From NCBI GenBank assembly GCA_050014815.1, contig JBEKCP010000276.1:1-8977 (forward strand): a DNA stretch of 8,977 nucleotides, given 5' to 3'. The stretch comes from JBEKCP01 sp050014815. GTDB taxonomy: Bacteria > Planctomycetota > Planctomycetia > Pirellulales > Thermoguttaceae. Made by a program: the position numbers and the translations under genes. The notes below the pieces were generated by a model that saw nothing but the letters and a program-made list of their open reading frames with translations, did no database searches and had not been told where the DNA came from. This document shows positions 6,623-8,977 of the stretch, in pieces. The number at the start of each line of letters is the position of its first letter. Position 1 is the stretch's first letter.

Positions 6623-6808
6623 GGCCGGGTTGGCGAGCACACCACGGGTACCCTGGACACGCCGACGGAGGTCCGCTACGATTCTACGAAGTGGCGCAAG
6701 TTCACGCGCAAATGGCAGCCGGCGAACCGCGTCGGAAACAAGCCGGTTGTGCGCCTGGGCGGCCTCGGCGCTTATGCCGCGGGCTGCCGACGGGCGACCC
6801 GGCCATGA
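6623..6808 (+). pseudogene. Possible gene remnant, 61 codons without a start
   Basis: An open frame runs from just after a TAG at 6620-6622 to the TGA at 6806-6808. It lacks any ATG or GTG near its beginning. Its translation is protein-like, with a lysine-, aromatic- and glycine-rich part (STKWRKFTRKWQ, then NKPVVRLGGLGAYAAG), unlike the arginine/alanine-rich translations of the other frames here. I do not recognise a family. It may be a scrap of a gene destroyed during assembly of the island, or chance. Confidence 0.25.
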
Positions 6809-6831
6809 TAGATCGCGCAGAAATCGCACAT

Positions 6832-6837
6832 AGGGGG
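6832..6837 (+). promoter_or_regulatory. Ribosome binding site deciding the GTG start of the HIT gene
   Basis: AGGGGG at 6832-6837 lies 5 nt before the GTG at 6843. It supports this non-ATG start, which places the CPFC zinc motif at residues 9-12, as usual for the family. Confidence 0.6.
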
Positions 6838-6842
6838 CTACC

Positions 6843-7274
6843 GTGAACAGCCGGCCAGCCGCAGGATGTCCGTTCTGCTCCATGGCGAGCGAGCGCATCC
6901 GCGAATCGTGCCAATATGGATTCGTTGTGGACGACGCGTATCCCGTAGCGTGCGGCCACACGCTCGTCATTGCACGGCGCCATACACCGAACTTCTTCGA
7001 TCTTACACCCGAGGAGATTGTCGCCGTGATGGGGCTACTTCGCTCCGCAAGGGAACGCATCGACCGGTCGCTGCGACCCGGGGGGTACAATGTCGGCATC
7101 AATTTAGGCGAAACCGCCGGCCAGACAGTGCTGCATGTACATATCCACCTGATCCCGCGATACGCCGGCGATTCCCCAGATCCGCGCGGGGGCGTTCGTA
7201 ACGTAATCCCTGGCAAAGGGTACCAACGAGTTTGCAACGAAAGCGGAGGGAAGCCATGGGTAATCGGACATTGA
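6843..7274 (+). CDS. HIT (histidine triad) family nucleotide hydrolase/transferase
   Basis: The product has 143 residues. It shows a complete HIT signature: C9-P-F-C12 near the N-terminus, GHTLVIARRHTPNFFDL in the core, GGYNVGINLGETAGQTV, and the catalytic triad H98-V-H100-I-H102 followed by LIPRY. The C-terminal part (DPRGGVRNVIPGKGY) is typical of a HIT subgroup that, from memory, is often found in defence islands. HIT enzymes hydrolyse or transfer nucleotide monophosphates such as Ap4A, AMP-lysine or, in aprataxin, AMP-DNA. The start is GTG with a good ribosome site. Its last 19 bp overlap the start of the DGQHR gene, whose ribosome site lies inside this gene, so the two are probably translated together. 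The substrate is unknown. The gene looks intact. Confidence 0.95.
   Translation: MNSRPAAGCPFCSMASERIRESCQYGFVVDDAYPVACGHTLVIARRHTPNFFDLTPEEIVAVMGLLRSARERIDRSLRPGGYNVGINLGETAGQTVLHVHIHLIPRYAGDSPDPRGGVRNVIPGKGYQRVCNESGGKPWVIGH
7245..7250 (+). promoter_or_regulatory. Ribosome binding site of the DGQHR gene, inside the HIT gene
   Basis: GGAGGG at 7245-7250 lies 5 nt before the ATG at 7256 and is the strongest such site in the window. It fixes the start at 7256 rather than the in-frame ATG at 7232 or 7274. Confidence 0.7.
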
Positions 7275-7885
7275 TGCCGGTCCTTCGATGCAAGGTCGAT
7301 ACATGGCGGTATTATATCGGTCGCATGAAGTACGCAGAGGCGGCCCGGGAACTCCAATCTCCCTGCCAACTTGGTACCAATTCTGAGTTGGGCATGCTGA
7401 TCCAGCGCGGCATTTCCGCTCGTACGAAGGGCATCACCGAGTATTTGCTCAAGTCGAAACACCGTTTCCTCGGCGGCATCGTGGTCGCGGCGTGGGGCGG
7501 TGAGCCGAAATACACGGCAATGTCGATGGAGGACCCCGACGGCATGCTCCAGGGTTTGGACCGGGAGTTCGGCGTCCTCGCGTTCGACGGATCCCAGCAA
7601 TATTTCGTGCTCGATGGGCAGCACCGCCTCCGCGCGATTAAGGATGCAATGAAGCAAGACCCGGACCTCGGCAAGGAGGACATTTGCGTCCTCCTTGTCA
7701 CGCATTGGAATACGCCGGAGGGGCGGATGCGGACGCGCAGGCTTTTCGCGAACATCAACCGCAACGCCAAACAGACGGGAACGGCGGAGAACGTCGCACT
7801 TGATGAGGACGACGGTTTTGCCATTCTAACCCGACGCATGTTGGACGACTCCGGTATCTCGGGCTGGATCTCCCGGCCGCTATGA
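7256..7885 (+). CDS. DGQHR-domain (DndB-family) protein, N-terminal part of a broken gene
   Basis: The product has 209 residues. D120-G-Q-H-R124, in FVLDGQHRLRAIKDA, is the signature of the DGQHR/DndB family. Other family features are a QRGISARTKGITEYLL helix (about 50-65), a RFLGGIVVAAWGG strand, and RRLFANINRNAKQTGTAENVALDEDD in the second half. In Dnd systems DndB is a DNA-binding regulator of phosphorothioate modification; DGQHR proteins are more diverse, so the subfamily is not fixed. Typical members have about 350-400 residues. Here the reading frame ends soon after the ALDEDDGFAILTRRMLDD region. A new frame then encodes what looks like the missing C-terminal part, so the middle of the protein is absent. 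The start overlaps the HIT gene by 19 bp. Confidence 0.88.
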   Translation: MGNRTLMPVLRCKVDTWRYYIGRMKYAEAARELQSPCQLGTNSELGMLIQRGISARTKGITEYLLKSKHRFLGGIVVAAWGGEPKYTAMSMEDPDGMLQGLDREFGVLAFDGSQQYFVLDGQHRLRAIKDAMKQDPDLGKEDICVLLVTHWNTPEGRMRTRRLFANINRNAKQTGTAENVALDEDDGFAILTRRMLDDSGISGWISRPL

Positions 7886-8505
7886 TGAACAAGGCGGTTC
7901 GCCCATCTGACGACGTTTTGGACGAGAGCTACGACGTCCTTAGCGGGCGCATTAACGACCTCCTTGAATACTGCGGAAACATCCGGGCACGGCTAGAAGC
8001 GGCCGTTTCCGCGAGAGACGTGCGCGCCCCGAAAAACGCCGAGGGGGAGGGGCACCCGTTCATGCGACCTGTTGTCCAGAAAGCAGTGGCGAGGGTGGCG
8101 CTGGAGATTTTACAGCAGAACAGGGCGACCTGGGAGGATATCGTCCTCAGACTGTCCGAATTGAAGTGGGAGATGGCCGCCGCGCCGTGGGAGGCCGTAT
8201 TCAACGTCGAGGCCGGAAAAATGCTCGTGGGCAAGGACAACACCGTTAACCTCGCTGATCTCCTGCATGCCCACCTTGCCCCCGCGAACCTTCAGGCGAT
8301 CCGGCGAGCGCGCAAGGCATTTAAGGAAAATCGGGGCAAACAGTACCCTGTACAGGAAGAAGAGCTGGCGAAACGCTTGCCACAGGAGGATGTTCCGCCC
8401 CTGCCCGAAATCAGTATCGAATTGCCCACGGAGATTTCCGCAGATAGCGATAATGAGGCAGATGCCCCCGTTGCAGCAGAGGCATCAGCGACATCTGCGG
8501 AGTGA
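7882..8505 (+). CDS. C-terminal part of the DGQHR/DndB-like gene, in a different frame
   Basis: The 207-residue frame starts at ATGATG, overlapping the preceding stop by 4 nt (ATGA). It could be translated by coupling, but it does not look like an independent gene. The same frame reads backward past the ATG as YLGLDLPAA (about 7855-7881), running smoothly into MMNKAVRPSDDVLDESYDVL. That VRPSDD...LDESYD pattern is what I would expect in the C-terminal half of DGQHR proteins. A helical segment (about 60-130) follows, then a charged, low-complexity acidic tail (ISIELPTEISADSDNEADAP). The join with the upstream fragment lies near 7846-7858 and loses roughly 60-120 residues. A separate small protein remains possible. 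No catalytic motif is seen. Confidence 0.7.
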   Translation: MMNKAVRPSDDVLDESYDVLSGRINDLLEYCGNIRARLEAAVSARDVRAPKNAEGEGHPFMRPVVQKAVARVALEILQQNRATWEDIVLRLSELKWEMAAAPWEAVFNVEAGKMLVGKDNTVNLADLLHAHLAPANLQAIRRARKAFKENRGKQYPVQEEELAKRLPQEDVPPLPEISIELPTEISADSDNEADAPVAAEASATSAE

Positions 8506-8533
8506 CGGCAAGACGATCGGACTTTCGATATGA

Positions 8534-8968
8534 AGTCTGCAGCGCCGGCGGGTTCTGGTGCAACGCTGGAGTGCCCCGGGTGTCGGCGTCGCCGCCGGCA
8601 GCGTGACGTTCATGGCCGGCGCCACCACGCTCGGCACGGCAGCGTTGGACGCCAACGGCAATGCAACGCTCTTTACGGCGTCGCTACCGGTCGGGAGCGA
8701 CGCGATCACGGCATCTTACGCAGGCAATGGTAACTTCATCGCCAGCACCAGCGGCAATTACATCGAAACCGTTAGCGCGGCCTCGGGCAAGCGCATGACG
8801 ACGGCTTCGCTCGCCGGCGCCGCCGACATCGCCCCAAGCACGAGCGGCGGGGTGACGCCGACGGTACACACTGCGGTCGCCACGGCGGTGGCCTTCGGTC
8901 CAACGGCGGCCGTCAACCGGCCCCTGGCGCCGGCAGCGGTGGACCACGTCATGGCCGCGGGAGATTAG
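8534..8968 (+). pseudogene. 5'-truncated Ig-like repeat surface-protein fragment
   Basis: From about 8591 the frame encodes one bacterial Ig-like domain of the Big_3 type: GSVTFMAGATTLGTAALD, then NATLFTASLPVGSDAITASY and AGNGNFIAS. About 60 threonine/alanine-rich residues follow and end at TAG 8966-8968. Such domains occur in tandem in large planctomycete surface proteins, so this is the last repeat and tail of a gene whose 5' part is absent. The frame opens just after TGA 8531-8533. The only in-frame start before the domain is GTG 8558, without a ribosome site. In another frame 8536-8562 reads SAAPAGSGA, which also resembles the linker before such domains, suggesting a frameshift or recombined repeat. 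The fragment lies just 28 bp after the DGQHR tail and marks the right edge of the island. Confidence 0.65.
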
Positions 8969-8977
8969 ACACGAGTC

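Larger units (their letters stand above)
6374..6842. other. Divergent intergenic region between the HNH and HIT genes
   Basis: These 469 bp separate the starts of two divergent genes and should hold both promoters. Visible elements are a minus-strand GGTACAAT (6541-6548), a perfect minus-strand TATAAT (6616-6621) without a good -35 box, an 8-bp inverted repeat with a tRNA-like interior (6485-6539), and a start-less 61-codon frame (6623-6808). No intact gene is recognised. Confidence 0.55.

Noticed and set aside
6617..7705. 362-codon minus-strand frame under the HIT and DGQHR genes
   Set aside because: It is an antisense shadow of two genes with clear family motifs on the plus strand.

Overview
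The window looks like chromosomal DNA of a planctomycete, probably Pirellulales-like. The base composition is GC-rich. A large secreted protein combines a hydrazine-synthase-alpha-like di-haem part with a SUMF1/FGE-type domain, a lineage-typical design. A bacterial Ig-like repeat tail lies at the right edge, and the intergenic DNA carries short tandem-repeat blocks. This placement is an inference from gene content; there is no rRNA or tRNA to anchor it.

Layout. Positions 2-130 hold the last 42 codons of an unidentified upstream gene. The 1073-residue HzsA-related/SUMF1 protein occupies 164-3385. A gene-free stretch of about 1.3 kb follows (3386-4724). It contains two copies of a ~55-60 bp head sequence built of four degenerate 8-mers (NNCGAAAR), each followed by a different microsatellite: 14 heptamers, eight of them perfect CCCCAAT (3577-3674), and 26 octamers TGTCTCCY (4249-4462). 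Both microsatellites are G-rich on the minus strand. The second copy is bracketed by a 12-bp inverted repeat.

The right half (4725-8505) is a compact defence-type cluster linked to DNA phosphorothioation (PT). It comprises a DUF4007 protein, a convergent gene for an HNH endonuclease with a sulfur-binding-like N-terminal domain (a PT-dependent type IV restriction enzyme), a HIT-family nucleotide hydrolase, and a DGQHR/DndB-family protein whose start lies inside the HIT gene. No DndC-type sulfotransferase, DndD ATPase, DndE or cysteine desulfurase is visible.

The cluster looks rearranged. The DUF4007 gene stops right after its conserved SPGR motif, exactly where the HNH stop codon begins. The DGQHR gene is split into two frames with its middle missing. 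The 469 bp between the HNH and HIT starts contain debris, including a 61-codon start-less reading frame and a tRNA-like inverted repeat. Immediately after the DGQHR tail lies a 5'-truncated fragment of an Ig-like-repeat surface protein.

The best reading is a remnant or reshuffled PT island. It keeps an apparently intact PT-dependent nuclease and HIT protein while the modification side is broken or lost. That is biologically coherent, because a nuclease cutting PT-DNA is only safe where the host does not carry the same modification. An assembly artefact at the junctions cannot be excluded from sequence alone.
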